A stretch of 64,000 nucleotides of DNA, taken from assembly GCF_031157255.1 (NCBI RefSeq), contig NZ_JAVIFX010000002.1, positions 208,179-272,178 of the forward strand, in the 5' to 3' direction. Each line of letters begins with the position of its first letter. Position 1 is the first letter of the stretch. Both the position numbers and the translations under genes were made by a program. The notes under the pieces are model-generated. The model did no database searches. It had not been told where the DNA came from and saw only the letters and a program-made list of their open reading frames with translations. This DNA is from Bradyrhizobium sp. LHD-71. GTDB taxonomy: Bacteria > Pseudomonadota > Alphaproteobacteria > Rhizobiales > Xanthobacteraceae. This document shows positions 35,454-44,172 of the stretch, piece by piece.

Positions 35454-37136
35454 CTACCGGCCGATACCGAAGCGTACGCCGGCCTTCGCTAGTCCGCCGG
35501 CAAGTCCGATCGGCGTGCCATCGGCGCGCCAGCAGGCGGCGCCTGACATTGTGCCATCGTCGTGGAATTCGATGCCGTTCATCCCGCCAGCCACCGTCGC
35601 TGCCGGCAGCACATCATGGCCGCGTTCCTTGAGCTGCGCCCGCACGCTGTCCGGCACGGCCAGCTCGACCTCAAGCGCGTTGCCTTCGGTCCAGACCCGT
35701 GGCGCTTCGACTGCCTCCTGCAGGCTCATGCCGTGATCGATCAGGTTGACCAGCGCCTGGAACGCGCTCGGAAAGATACGCTTTCCGCCAGGCAGGCCGA
35801 AGGCGTAGACGATCCGTCCCTCACGCAGCGCCATCATCGGTGACATCGAGGTGGTGACGCGTTTGCCGGGCTGGACCGACAGCGCGCGCCCCGGTCGCGG
35901 ATCGAACAAGTTCATGTAGTTGTTCGGCACCACCCCGAGGCCCGGGATCATGATCTTTGCGCCGAACAGGTTGTTGATCGTCTGCGTGGTCGCGACCACG
36001 TTGCCGAAGGCGTCAGCCGCGGTCATATGCGTGGTGTAGGCACTTTCGAACTGCTTGACGCCTGCGCCCCAGCGTTGCGCCCGCTTCGGATCGATAGCTC
36101 CGCGACGCTCGTCCGCATAATCCTTCGACGTCAGACGGGCGACCGGCACGTCGATGAAGTCGGGATCCCCACTCGCGGCCGCGCGATCCGCGAACGCGAT
36201 TTTCAACACCTCGGCAAGCAGATGGATCGTCTCGGCCGTGCCGAACCCCATGCTGCGGACATCGTAACCTTCGAGGATATTGAGCATCTGCGCGATGTGA
36301 ACGCCAGAGGCTGCAGGCGGTGGCGGACCGAGAATGTCCCAGCCGCGATAGCTCGCTTTGATCGGCTGCCGCTCGACGGTCTTGTACCACCGGAGATCAT
36401 CGTGAGTGATGAAGCCGCCATGCTGCTTCATGTAATCGACGAGAATGTCGCCGAGCGGTCCGGAATAGAGCGCCGCCTCACCTTCGCGCGCGATCGTCCT
36501 CAGCGTTTCAGCATACTCGGCCTGGACGACCCGCTCGCCGGGCTTCAGTGGCACGCCTTCCGGCAGATAAATCTTCGCGATCGGCTTGTCCTTCGCCAGA
36601 TCGGTTGCAGCGTCGGTGATGCATTCATGCAGGTAGGGCGTCGCCGGATATCCACGCGCGGCGTGCTTGATTGCCGGCTGCATCACGTCGGCAAGACTCA
36701 TGGTCCCAAACCGACGCAACGTCTCGCACCAGGCCTTCAAGGAGCCCGGCGCGCCGACCGACTTCGGGCCGACCAGGTTTTCATCGCCGACGGTGTCGAA
36801 CACGTCATGCGCTGATCCCGGCTTTGAGCGATAGGCGTCCGGCTTTACCGCCAGCGGCACCGTGCTCTGCCCGTCGATGAACCGGTGGCTGCCGTCGGCG
36901 AGGCGGACATGCGCCATGCCGCCGCCGATGATGCCGACCATCATCGGCTCGACCACGGTCAGCGTGAACAGCGTCGCGATCGCGGCATCGACTGCGTTGC
37001 CGCCGGCGGCGAGCATCTCGGCACCCGCAGCCGAAGCGAGCGGGTGGTTGCTCACCACCATGCCGCGGCTGCCCGAGGCGGTCTTCTTCTGGCAGGTGAA
37101 GATGGTACCTGCCCGGCTCCGCCAGTCTTTCGTCAT
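35454..37136 (-). CDS. ggt: Gamma-glutamyltransferase
   Basis: A 560-residue Ntn hydrolase that self-cleaves before the catalytic threonine. T368 in AYTTHMTAADAFGN is that residue; before it lies the large-subunit region with GGNAVDAAIATLF and GGGMAHV, and afterwards come the substrate-binding blocks NNLFGAKIMIPGLG and GLPGGKRIFPS. It transfers or hydrolyses gamma-glutamyl groups, for example from glutathione. No signal peptide is visible, so the enzyme seems cytoplasmic, unlike E. coli Ggt. It converges on udh, with only eight bases between stops. Confidence 0.92.
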   Translation of the reverse strand: MTKDWRSRAGTIFTCQKKTASGSRGMVVSNHPLASAAGAEMLAAGGNAVDAAIATLFTLTVVEPMMVGIIGGGMAHVRLADGSHRFIDGQSTVPLAVKPDAYRSKPGSAHDVFDTVGDENLVGPKSVGAPGSLKAWCETLRRFGTMSLADVMQPAIKHAARGYPATPYLHECITDAATDLAKDKPIAKIYLPEGVPLKPGERVVQAEYAETLRTIAREGEAALYSGPLGDILVDYMKQHGGFITHDDLRWYKTVERQPIKASYRGWDILGPPPPAASGVHIAQMLNILEGYDVRSMGFGTAETIHLLAEVLKIAFADRAAASGDPDFIDVPVARLTSKDYADERRGAIDPKRAQRWGAGVKQFESAYTTHMTAADAFGNVVATTQTINNLFGAKIMIPGLGVVPNNYMNLFDPRPGRALSVQPGKRVTTSMSPMMALREGRIVYAFGLPGGKRIFPSAFQALVNLIDHGMSLQEAVEAPRVWTEGNALEVELAVPDSVRAQLKERGHDVLPAATVAGGMNGIEFHDDGTMSGAACWRADGTPIGLAGGLAKAGVRFGIGR

Positions 37137-37186
37137 GTCTCCTGCCCCCGGCTCAGTGCTTAAAGTTCGCCGTAAGGGGCCGGCGC

Positions 37187-37573
37187 CTACTTGCCGTGGA
37201 CGCGCGCCAGCTCCTCGGCGAGGCTCACAAACGCGTTCTGGAGCCGCTTGTCGCCCAGGGCTTGATAAGCCTCGAGCAGGCGGATCTCATTGCGTACCGT
37301 GAGCTGGTCGATCGTCTGGGACGGCGCCTCGTCTTTTACCGCTGGCGCGGTCTCGCTGAAGAACGCCCCGACCGGCACCTCAAAAAGCTTTGCCAGTTCG
37401 GAAAGGCGCCCGGCGCCGACTCGGTTGGTACCCTTCTCGTACTTCTGGACTTGCTGAAAACTGACATTGAGCCGTCGCCCGACCTCCTCCTGCGACAGCT
37501 TATTCCTCAATCGCAAATTTCTGATGCGCGCGCCGACCGCGACGTCGACCTCATTGGCTGCCTTACCTGCCAC
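37187..37573 (-). CDS. XRE-family transcriptional regulator
   Basis: The N-terminal helix-turn-helix occupies residues 13-72, with IRNLRLRNKLSQEEVGRRLN, VSFQQVQKYEKGTNR and LSELAKLFEVPVGAFF in order. The remaining 55 residues are helical with no ligand domain. This is the frequent rhizobial type of small XRE regulator. The GTG start has GGGAGA upstream. It is the last gene of a five-gene leftward array, 82 bases after its neighbour, and may regulate it. Confidence 0.9.
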   Translation of the reverse strand: MAGKAANEVDVAVGARIRNLRLRNKLSQEEVGRRLNVSFQQVQKYEKGTNRVGAGRLSELAKLFEVPVGAFFSETAPAVKDEAPSQTIDQLTVRNEIRLLEAYQALGDKRLQNAFVSLAEELARVHGK

Positions 37574-37655
37574 CTGAATCTCCCTGCCGAAAGGAACTCG
37601 CTTACCACAACTTTCGTGGATTTCCAGCCGATCCAGTGCCTGTCAATGCGGCATT

Positions 37656-37943
37656 TCAGTGCCGCACCACCGGCTCGGACACCATATCCTTCCGCAGCAT
37701 GAGGTCCTCGCCGTCGCTGCCGGCCCGCACCTCCTGCTGGGCATGCCGGGCGCTGTCGAAAAAGGTGGCAAGCGCCTCGCGCGTTTCGGCCGGGGCGCCG
37801 GCCAGGGCACGAATGATCTTGAGCAGGTCCGGCTCCTGGACCCAGTAATACATCTCGATCAGCGCCGACCGCGGCACGTTCGACACAATGAATTCGACCG
37901 CCGAGTCCCAGTCCGGGGTGGAGATTTTTGTACCATTTCTCAT
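37656..37943 (-). CDS. Hypothetical 95-residue protein
   Basis: An acidic, helical, soluble protein without a recognised domain. It contains SAVEFIVSNVPRSALIEMYYW and LLKIIRALAGAPAETREALATFF, split by a short loop, which looks like a compact three-helix unit. Its start overlaps the end of the isochorismatase-fold gene by four bases (ATGA), a sign of tight translational coupling, so the two products probably act together. Confidence 0.7.
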   Translation of the reverse strand: MRNGTKISTPDWDSAVEFIVSNVPRSALIEMYYWVQEPDLLKIIRALAGAPAETREALATFFDSARHAQQEVRAGSDGEDLMLRKDMVSEPVVRH

Positions 37944-38509
37944 TTGCGAGATTCCCCTGTTTTTTCTGCGCGCTCGTCGGGCCTCAGCAGCCCGGAAGTC
38001 TGTATGGTCGAACTGAAGTTGCTCAAAACCGTCACCAACGTGTCGCGGGACGACGGTGGCTGCCGGGTTGTGTCGACGGCGTCGGCCACGACCTGATGGC
38101 GGTAGCCGCGGTGAAATCCATCGATGGCACTGGACAGGATGGTCTGGTCAAGTGACAGACCAACCATAATGCTGGTCTCCGGCCGCACGTTTCGCATGTA
38201 GTCGACGAAACGGGAGGAGGAGTAGGCGGACGGTAGCGCGTGCTCGAATGTGAGCTCGCCGGGCCGCGGCCTGAAATCCTTCATCCAGTCCGACCCCGCA
38301 TGCGAGATGTCGAACCATGAGGCGCGTGCGATGCGCTTCAGATGCAAGACCGGCCAATGTCTTGACCGCCAATGCGCCATCAGCCGCCGACATTTGTCGA
38401 GGGTCTCATCACAGCGCCCCCGCATGTCGGGGCCAAGTTCGTCTCCCTGCAGATCCGCGCAAACGAGAAGCGGCGGCAGAGGTTGGAAATCCTGCAAGCT
38501 GAGAGGCAT
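37940..38509 (-). CDS. Isochorismatase-fold protein lacking the catalytic cysteine
   Basis: The fold is supported by LLVCADLQGDELGP (usual strand with Asp), the lysine in VLHLKRIARASW and GFHRGYRHQVVADAVDTT. In active cysteine hydrolases the next conserved region reads GxxTxxCVxxTA; here it is VGLSLDQTILSSAIDG, with threonine where the nucleophilic cysteine should be. It is therefore probably not a standard hydrolase, but could have a binding or a non-cysteine catalytic role. Located in the middle of the acetyltransferase operon, 16 bases after the GNAT gene. Confidence 0.8.
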   Translation of the reverse strand: MPLSLQDFQPLPPLLVCADLQGDELGPDMRGRCDETLDKCRRLMAHWRSRHWPVLHLKRIARASWFDISHAGSDWMKDFRPRPGELTFEHALPSAYSSSRFVDYMRNVRPETSIMVGLSLDQTILSSAIDGFHRGYRHQVVADAVDTTRQPPSSRDTLVTVLSNFSSTIQTSGLLRPDERAEKTGESRK

Positions 38510-38525
38510 GGCCGAAACCCGGGTA

Positions 38526-39137
38526 TCAGGGTTGACGCAATGGGCTCGTTGCGGCCCGGTTCCTGGAGCGATCGAGAACGCCGGGCGTGTCCCATTCCCC
38601 TTCAGGGCGAATGATTACGTAAGGATCGCTTTCCAGCGTGATGGCATCCGGACCGGGTTCGATCTCCAGCACCATCTCCGTGTAGGAGAAGTCGGAGAAG
38701 ATGATCGGCCGTGAATTCGGGACGGGCTTTGCGCCGAAATGCGCCCAGAAGTCGACCAGACGATCCTGAGCCTGGCCATAGATTTTGCGGAAACCTTTCC
38801 GCTTCAAATATTCGACGCTGGCCTTGACCAGCTTGAACGCCACCGTTGAGCGGCGATACTGGTGCCGAACGGCCAGCCGCTCAACTTTCGCAAAATCGCC
38901 GAAGAAGCGCACCCTGAGGCAAGCGACCGGCTCGTCACCAACATAGCCGATGAAGTGTGCAGCGACCAGATCGTTGCCGTCAAACTCCTCCTCAATCGGA
39001 CAATCCTGCTCGGCAAGATAGACCGCCGAGCGGATAGCCGTCACAGTCATGAGATCGTTGAGCGTGCGGGCAATACGCACCGACGTTTGCTTGCCGACGG
39101 TCTTCTGGGAATGAGAACGTGAGATGCTGTCGAGCAT
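38526..39137 (-). CDS. GNAT family N-acetyltransferase
   Basis: A 203-residue acetyltransferase. The CoA-binding region is KVERLAVRHQYRRSTVAFKLV and the fold continues with LKRKGFRKIYGQAQDRLVDFWAHFG, split across 140-165. After the GNAT core the C-terminus has about 40 variable residues. The substrate is unknown. GAGGAA is found upstream of the chosen ATG, ten bases after the preceding gene; the frame is open more than 100 codons further upstream, but that part is antisense to a real gene. Confidence 0.88.
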   Translation of the reverse strand: MLDSISRSHSQKTVGKQTSVRIARTLNDLMTVTAIRSAVYLAEQDCPIEEEFDGNDLVAAHFIGYVGDEPVACLRVRFFGDFAKVERLAVRHQYRRSTVAFKLVKASVEYLKRKGFRKIYGQAQDRLVDFWAHFGAKPVPNSRPIIFSDFSYTEMVLEIEPGPDAITLESDPYVIIRPEGEWDTPGVLDRSRNRAATSPLRQP

Positions 39138-39147
39138 TATCGTTTCC

Positions 39148-39753
39148 TCAAGCGGCCTGACGGAATTCGGTCTCGGGACGGCGGCCGCCGCGATTCGCTG
39201 CACGGCGATAGGTCCACAAATCGGCTTGCCAGCTCGGCACGCGCTCGAAACCCAATGTGATCGCGGTTCGCTCGCCGTCGCGGCTGCTCGGTTGCGTGTA
39301 AAAATCGGCATACCTGTACTGCGGGCTCGCGAAGACGTGAGCAAGTTCGCCAAGCGCGGCCACACCGCGTCCCTTCGCTGCCAGCGCCCACCAGTAGATC
39401 GCGGCGGGCACCTCCTCCGTGGCGGCCAGGAAGCGCGGTTGCGGCCGCCGCAGGTCGATATCATCAAGGATCAGGGCGTCGAGCCCGAGCTCGTTCAGGA
39501 AAAGAAACGCAATGCCACCAAGCAGATGGCCGTTTCTCGCGAAAGCAAACGCGGTACGGCGGTTAAGCTGGCAATAACCATCAAGTTCGGCAGCGCTCAG
39601 CCGTACTCCGGGCACCATTTCACGCGCCAATGCCGCCAGTACGGGTATTTCCGTCTGCGTCGCCGGATGAACGTCGATGCCTTTGACCGGCAGCAGGCCA
39701 TCGAAGTCATGACGGACCGCATGAGACGACAATTTGTTTGATTGACTAAGCAT
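39148..39753 (-). CDS. Acetyltransferase-like protein
   Basis: A 201-residue protein with a GNAT-like arrangement: a substrate-side helix (TEIPVLAALAREMVPGV), a hydrophobic strand (GHLLGGIAFLFLNELGLDAL) and a late segment resembling the CoA-proximal region (ERTAITLGFERVPSW). The typical RxxGxG/A loop is not obvious; the assignment is therefore tentative. ATG with GGGAG six bases upstream. It is the first gene of the leftward operon and is divergent from the LysR gene by 59 bases, so it may be that regulator's target. Confidence 0.7.
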   Translation of the reverse strand: MLSQSNKLSSHAVRHDFDGLLPVKGIDVHPATQTEIPVLAALAREMVPGVRLSAAELDGYCQLNRRTAFAFARNGHLLGGIAFLFLNELGLDALILDDIDLRRPQPRFLAATEEVPAAIYWWALAAKGRGVAALGELAHVFASPQYRYADFYTQPSSRDGERTAITLGFERVPSWQADLWTYRRAANRGGRRPETEFRQAA

Positions 39754-39812
39754 TTTGTCTCCCACTAGCTTGGGTTCGGCACGGAATTTTTAGCAACTGG
39801 CCAGGGTGGGCG

Positions 39813-40859
39813 ATGCAGCAAGTTGTGCAGCGGGGCGCTGCGTCAGCGCAGCAGGCAGAAGCGGCGGACGTGCCGGACGCCCTATGGGACGACCTGCACG
39901 TGTTTCTCGTCTGCGCCGAGCATCGTAGCTTTCGGCGTGCGGCGGACGTGCTGGGCCTCACCAACACGACGCTGATGCGACGGATGGATCGCCTCGAGCA
40001 CCAACTCGGCACCAAGCTGTTTGTTCGCCATCAATCCGGATTGCTGCTGAGCGACGCGGGCAAGAGCATCCTTGACGACGTCAAGGAAATGGAGCGGCTC
40101 AGTTTCAATGTTCGCCGTGCCGCGGCACAAGCGGCCGCAGTGCCGACCGGCCTCGTACGCGTCGCGGTAACCGAGGGTCCGGGGACTTATTGGGTGCTGC
40201 CCCGTCTGATTGACTTCCAGAACACCTATCAGACGCTAACGGTCGACTTGCGGTGCGCGATGGAGCAGGCCGACGTCACCCGTCTGGAGGCGGACATCGC
40301 GATCCAGCTCGAAAAGCCGCGCAATCCGGAGCTGATCTGCACCCGGCTCGGCCGCCTGCACATCTATCCGTTTGCGTCAGAAGTCTATGTCCGCAACTAC
40401 GGGCTGCCCGCCTCGCCCACCGAGTGGCAATTCCATCGTATCGTGGTGCAGGTGGCGCCGCAACTGGACGAGAGCGCCTACGCCAGGGTTCTGGGGCTTG
40501 AGACGCTCGAGGGCGTCACCGGCATTCGAACGAACTCCTCCACAGCGACGCTCTATGCGGTCGAGCGCGGCGCAGGCATCGGCTTTCTTCCAAGCTGCGC
40601 CAAGGCGCTCGGCGCGCCGCTAGTTCCGGTGACGTTCCCGTTCAATCACAACATGGACCTGTGGCTCACCTATCATCGCGACCTGAAGAACTCGCAGCCT
40701 CACATGATCGTGGTCGACTGGCTGCGGCGCATCTTCGACTCGAAGACCTACCCTTGTTTCCGCGACGAATTCATTCATCCGAATGACCTCGTGCCGATGA
40801 TGGAGGGGGCGCGCGAAGCGGTCGGCATCGAGGGTTACACCGCCCCAAGGCCGCTTTGA
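39813..40859 (+). CDS. LysR family transcriptional regulator
   Basis: The N-terminal helix-turn-helix is at residues 28-88: LHVFLVCAEHRSFRRAADVLG, LTNTTLMRRMDRLEHQLGTKLFVR, then the linker helix. A substrate-binding fold of the LysR class follows, with TGLVRVAVTEGPGTYWVLP. The N-terminus has about 25 residues more than usual. It is divergent from the acetyltransferase operon, and its last bases overlap the start region of the amidase gene. The effector is unknown. Confidence 0.9.
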   Translation: MQQVVQRGAASAQQAEAADVPDALWDDLHVFLVCAEHRSFRRAADVLGLTNTTLMRRMDRLEHQLGTKLFVRHQSGLLLSDAGKSILDDVKEMERLSFNVRRAAAQAAAVPTGLVRVAVTEGPGTYWVLPRLIDFQNTYQTLTVDLRCAMEQADVTRLEADIAIQLEKPRNPELICTRLGRLHIYPFASEVYVRNYGLPASPTEWQFHRIVVQVAPQLDESAYARVLGLETLEGVTGIRTNSSTATLYAVERGAGIGFLPSCAKALGAPLVPVTFPFNHNMDLWLTYHRDLKNSQPHMIVVDWLRRIFDSKTYPCFRDEFIHPNDLVPMMEGAREAVGIEGYTAPRPL

Positions 40860-40873
40860 GCGGCTCGCGGGCG

Positions 40874-41671
40874 ATGCGGCGGCGCCTCCTGGCCGGGCTG
40901 TTGGCCAGCGGTTTGACGCTGTTTCTTGTCGTTTGCGCGCAAGCGGGCGCGACTGAGGCCTGCAAGCCGGCTGGTTTCAAGATCCTGCTGGACGTCGGCC
41001 ACACGCCGGAAGAGACCGGCGCAACCAGCGCCCACGGAAACACCGAATATGAGTTCAACCTGAGCCTCGCGAACGTCGCGATGGCACAGCTCGTCGATGC
41101 CGGCTTTAGCCAGACGACACTGCTGCTCGCCCGGGGCAAGGGCTACGCGCAGCTCGCGCAACGGGCCGCCATCGTCAACCGCACCTCGCCGAACAGCACC
41201 CGTGAGCGCTATCTGAGCAAATGGGAGTTCGCCGGCGTAGAACGGCCCTACAGCGACAAGTTCTCGGGCCACTCGCTATTCGTCTCTTTCAAGAACTTAT
41301 TTCGCAGACAAAGCACGGAGTTTGCTGCGCTCCTCGGCCGCGAACTCGCGTCCGCGAACCTGAGATACACACCGCAGCACGCCGAAGACATCCCCGGCGC
41401 CCGCCTGCCGCTGATCGACGCAGAGCTCGGCATCTATCGCTACGACAACCTGGTCCTGCTGCGGGACAGCCAAGTGCCAGCCGTCCTGCTCGAGGCCGGC
41501 CTGATCATCAACAGGAAGGACGAAATCGTGCTGCGGACCGCGGAACGCCAATCGCTGCTGGCACGCGCGATCACGAACGCCGCGCTGGAATTCTGCAAGC
41601 ACCGGAAAATCGGACCGCCCCCGCATGATGCTGGCAAGCCGATCGCCCGCGCCGGCGCCCGGAGCGGATGA
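40874..41671 (+). CDS. N-acetylmuramoyl-L-alanine amidase
   Basis: A signal peptide (LLAGLLASGLTLFLVVCAQA) leads to an amidase_3-type zinc domain: ILLDVGHTPEETGATSAHG with the first histidine, EYEFNLSLAN with the glutamate, and VLLEAGLIINRKDE with the catalytic glutamate. The third ligand is probably the histidine in FSGHSLFVSF. It cuts the amide between muramic acid and the peptide stem in the periplasm. I chose the ATG that starts the signal peptide; a TTG overlapping the LysR stop codon is an alternative. Likely cotranscribed with the LysR gene. Confidence 0.85.
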   Translation: MRRRLLAGLLASGLTLFLVVCAQAGATEACKPAGFKILLDVGHTPEETGATSAHGNTEYEFNLSLANVAMAQLVDAGFSQTTLLLARGKGYAQLAQRAAIVNRTSPNSTRERYLSKWEFAGVERPYSDKFSGHSLFVSFKNLFRRQSTEFAALLGRELASANLRYTPQHAEDIPGARLPLIDAELGIYRYDNLVLLRDSQVPAVLLEAGLIINRKDEIVLRTAERQSLLARAITNAALEFCKHRKIGPPPHDAGKPIARAGARSG

Positions 41672-41707
41672 AGGACGAAATGGCGCCACCGTAACGGCAC
41701 TCGCGCC

Positions 41708-41740
41708 GGCATGCGTCAAGCTTCAGCTTGAACGCATGCC
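41708..41740. terminator. Hairpin between convergent genes
   Basis: An almost perfect hairpin: GGCATGCGT with ACGCATGCC, extended inwards by TCAAGCT with AGCTTGA, one bulged A and a two-base loop. It lies between the convergent amidase and CoA-transferase genes, so it could end both transcripts. No T-tract follows on either strand. Confidence 0.45.
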
Positions 41741-41769
41741 ATGCGGATCCGCGATCGTGCCCCGGCGCT

Positions 41770-42951
41770 TCAGCCCAGTTGCTTGAGGACCTCGTCGGTG
41801 TGTTCCCCCAGTCGCGGCGGACGGCCGATGGAGAAAGCGACCTCGCCCGTCCAACGGAATCCCTCGTTGAGGATGCGTGCCGGCGCATCACCGCCCAGCG
41901 GGTGCGCCGGCAGCTCGCAATCCGCCCTGCCCGTCTGCATGTAATGGCCATCAAGATATGACGGCACCGTATGCACCTTGGACGCGGGAACACCTGCGGC
42001 GGTCAATTTCTCCTCCCAGGCCGCCGACGTGTCGCCGGCGAAGGCCTTCACCAGCTGGTCGCGCACGGCCTTGTTGCCGAGATCAGACAGAAATCCATCG
42101 GGCGTATCCGGCAGCCTGGGCAGCAGCGTCTTGTCGGTAACGATTTCTGGACGGCCGAGCACGCGGCACATCGCCTGAAACTGGCGCAGCGTATTCGCCG
42201 CAGTCGAGATCCAGCCATCAGCGGTCGGGAACGTGTCGGCACCGGGACTACCGACGAAGCCGCGATTGCCGACCCGGCGCGGCGCAGCGCCCGAGAGCCA
42301 ATAGTTCGCCACCATGCCTCCCATCAGCAACGCCGAGGCGTCCACCATTGACACATCAAGGACGATCGGCGCCGTGTCACCGCGGGCGCGCCGCAACAGC
42401 CCGGCGAGAATGGCCTCTGCGGCCAGCATGCCGGTGCCGATGTCAATCACCGGGAAACCAACCTTCATCGGCGGCGCGTCCGGATCGTCTCCCTGCAGCG
42501 ACATCATTCCAGTCGCCGCCTGAATAACATGATCGTAAGCCGGGCGGGCTGCGTTCGGGCCGATCTGGCCCCAGCCCGATATGGAGCAGTAGATCAATCT
42601 TGGATTGAGCGACTGCAGGCGCTGCGGCGAAAGGCCGAGCTTTGCGGCCTTGCCGGGACGAAAGTTCTCCACGAAAACATCGGCGGTTGCCACCAGCTTC
42701 TCGATCGCGGCGCGACCTTCTTCGGTCTTCAGATCGAGCACAACGGAGCGTTTGCCGGAATTGATTGCGACGAAGCCCGGCGCGAGCCCCTTCAATTCGG
42801 GCCGCAAGGCAAGCCCCCGGGTTTGATCGCCATCTCCCGGCCTTTCGATTTTGATGACGTCAGCGCCCATCATGCAGAGCTGGTGGGTCGCGAACGGACC
42901 GGCCAGCACATGTGTAAGATCGATGACGCGAATTCCTTCCAACGGTCGCAT
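41770..42951 (-). CDS. Family III CoA-transferase (CaiB/BaiF type)
   Basis: A 393-residue cytoplasmic CoA-transferase. The N-terminus GIRVIDLTHVLAGPFATHQL is the CoA-binding Rossmann half; NSGKRSVVLDLKTEEGR and VFVENFRPGKAAKLG are conserved blocks; the conserved acidic residue is in IVLDVSMVDASALL. It moves CoA between carboxylic acids. The gene lies directly downstream of a Bug-type binding protein gene, the usual arrangement in which transporter and activating enzyme handle the same acid. The acid is unknown. Confidence 0.92.
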   Translation of the reverse strand: MRPLEGIRVIDLTHVLAGPFATHQLCMMGADVIKIERPGDGDQTRGLALRPELKGLAPGFVAINSGKRSVVLDLKTEEGRAAIEKLVATADVFVENFRPGKAAKLGLSPQRLQSLNPRLIYCSISGWGQIGPNAARPAYDHVIQAATGMMSLQGDDPDAPPMKVGFPVIDIGTGMLAAEAILAGLLRRARGDTAPIVLDVSMVDASALLMGGMVANYWLSGAAPRRVGNRGFVGSPGADTFPTADGWISTAANTLRQFQAMCRVLGRPEIVTDKTLLPRLPDTPDGFLSDLGNKAVRDQLVKAFAGDTSAAWEEKLTAAGVPASKVHTVPSYLDGHYMQTGRADCELPAHPLGGDAPARILNEGFRWTGEVAFSIGRPPRLGEHTDEVLKQLG

Positions 42952-43009
42952 GATGTTCCCCGATGCAGTCGAATGATTCAGTTGAGAAGCGGACGATGCC
43001 CTCCCTCAA

Positions 43010-44050
43010 CTACTGAGGCGCAATGCCGATCTTTCTTGCTTCGTCCTTGAACTCGGCGAGTTCTTGCTGAAGCTTGGCCGGAACATCTTCCAACGTCCCG
43101 TCATAGGGCGAAACACGCAGGCTCTTAAGCTGCTCCTGCATCAAAGTCGACTTCATGACCTCGGCCATCGCCGATCGCAGTTTGTCGATCACCGGTTTCG
43201 GTACTTCGGACCTGACGAACAGGCCGAACCACGTTTCGCTGACGATCGTGGGATAGCCGAGTTCCTTGAATGTCGGAAGATCGGGCAGAAAGTCGAGCCG
43301 TTTCTCACTGCTCACCGCCAGCAACCGCAGCTTGTCCGGATTGCTGTGAATGAGCGGCGCTGCCTGCGTCAGAAATGAAAAGTGAGCGTCGCCGCTCATG
43401 ACAGCCTGAGTCGCATCCGCTCCGCCCTTGTAGTTGACCTCGGTCCATTCGACGCCGGCTGCCTCTTTCATCCTGGCGCTGATGATCGTCGCGGTGCCGC
43501 CAAATCCGGTCGTTGAGAAATTCAACTCACCGGGATGCGCCTTGCCGTAGGCCAGCAGGTCTTGCAGGGAGTGAAACGGGTATTTCGACGACACGAACAG
43601 TACATACGCGCTCTTGCCGAGCATGCTGATGGGCGTGAAATCCGACAGCGTGTAACCAGGCTGTTTCAGTGAGTATAAATTGGTCGCCAACGCGCTCAAC
43701 TGAAGCAGCACGGTGTAACCGTCAGCTGCGGAATTCTTCACGGCTTGCGTCCCGACGACCGTCCCGCCACCGGGCCTGTTCTCGACGACGACGCTCTGGC
43801 CAACGACCTTGCGCAGCTCCGTTGCAATAATTCGGGACATCGCGTCGGTGATGGCGCCGGGAGGATACGGCACGACGAGCCGAATGGGCCTGACGGGATA
43901 AGCATCATCGGCGAGCGCCGCATTTGCAAGCGCAACGAACAGACCGAGCACAAGGCCAAGCACAGTGAACCGCAACCATCCCGCAACGCTCAGCATGCGG
44001 CTGGCGATCGCGCGAATGTCCGGCTGTTCAACGTCCAGGAGCAGTTTCAT
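43010..44050 (-). CDS. Bug-type solute-binding protein (TctC family)
   Basis: A periplasmic binding protein of the tripartite tricarboxylate transporter family, about 345 residues. A longer than usual N-terminus carries the hydrophobic export signal (LRFTVLGLVLGLFVALANAA). The mature part shows YPVRPIRLVVPYPPGAITDAM and VVVENRPGGGTVVGTQAVKN, the two loops that grip a carboxylate. No TctA or TctB permease genes are nearby, as with most Bug genes. The ATG was chosen 23 codons into the frame. Divergent from the LysR gene. Confidence 0.88.
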   Translation of the reverse strand: MKLLLDVEQPDIRAIASRMLSVAGWLRFTVLGLVLGLFVALANAALADDAYPVRPIRLVVPYPPGAITDAMSRIIATELRKVVGQSVVVENRPGGGTVVGTQAVKNSAADGYTVLLQLSALATNLYSLKQPGYTLSDFTPISMLGKSAYVLFVSSKYPFHSLQDLLAYGKAHPGELNFSTTGFGGTATIISARMKEAAGVEWTEVNYKGGADATQAVMSGDAHFSFLTQAAPLIHSNPDKLRLLAVSSEKRLDFLPDLPTFKELGYPTIVSETWFGLFVRSEVPKPVIDKLRSAMAEVMKSTLMQEQLKSLRVSPYDGTLEDVPAKLQQELAEFKDEARKIGIAPQ

Positions 44051-44172
44051 CGTCGGTCTGGTGTCCGTTTCGTTCCAAGGCCTTGTCGGCCTCCATTGAT
44101 CGTCGGCGAAACTAGTCAATCTCCATTTTCAAGTTAATCTGTGATCTTGTGATTTCTTCATCAGGAAAACTC

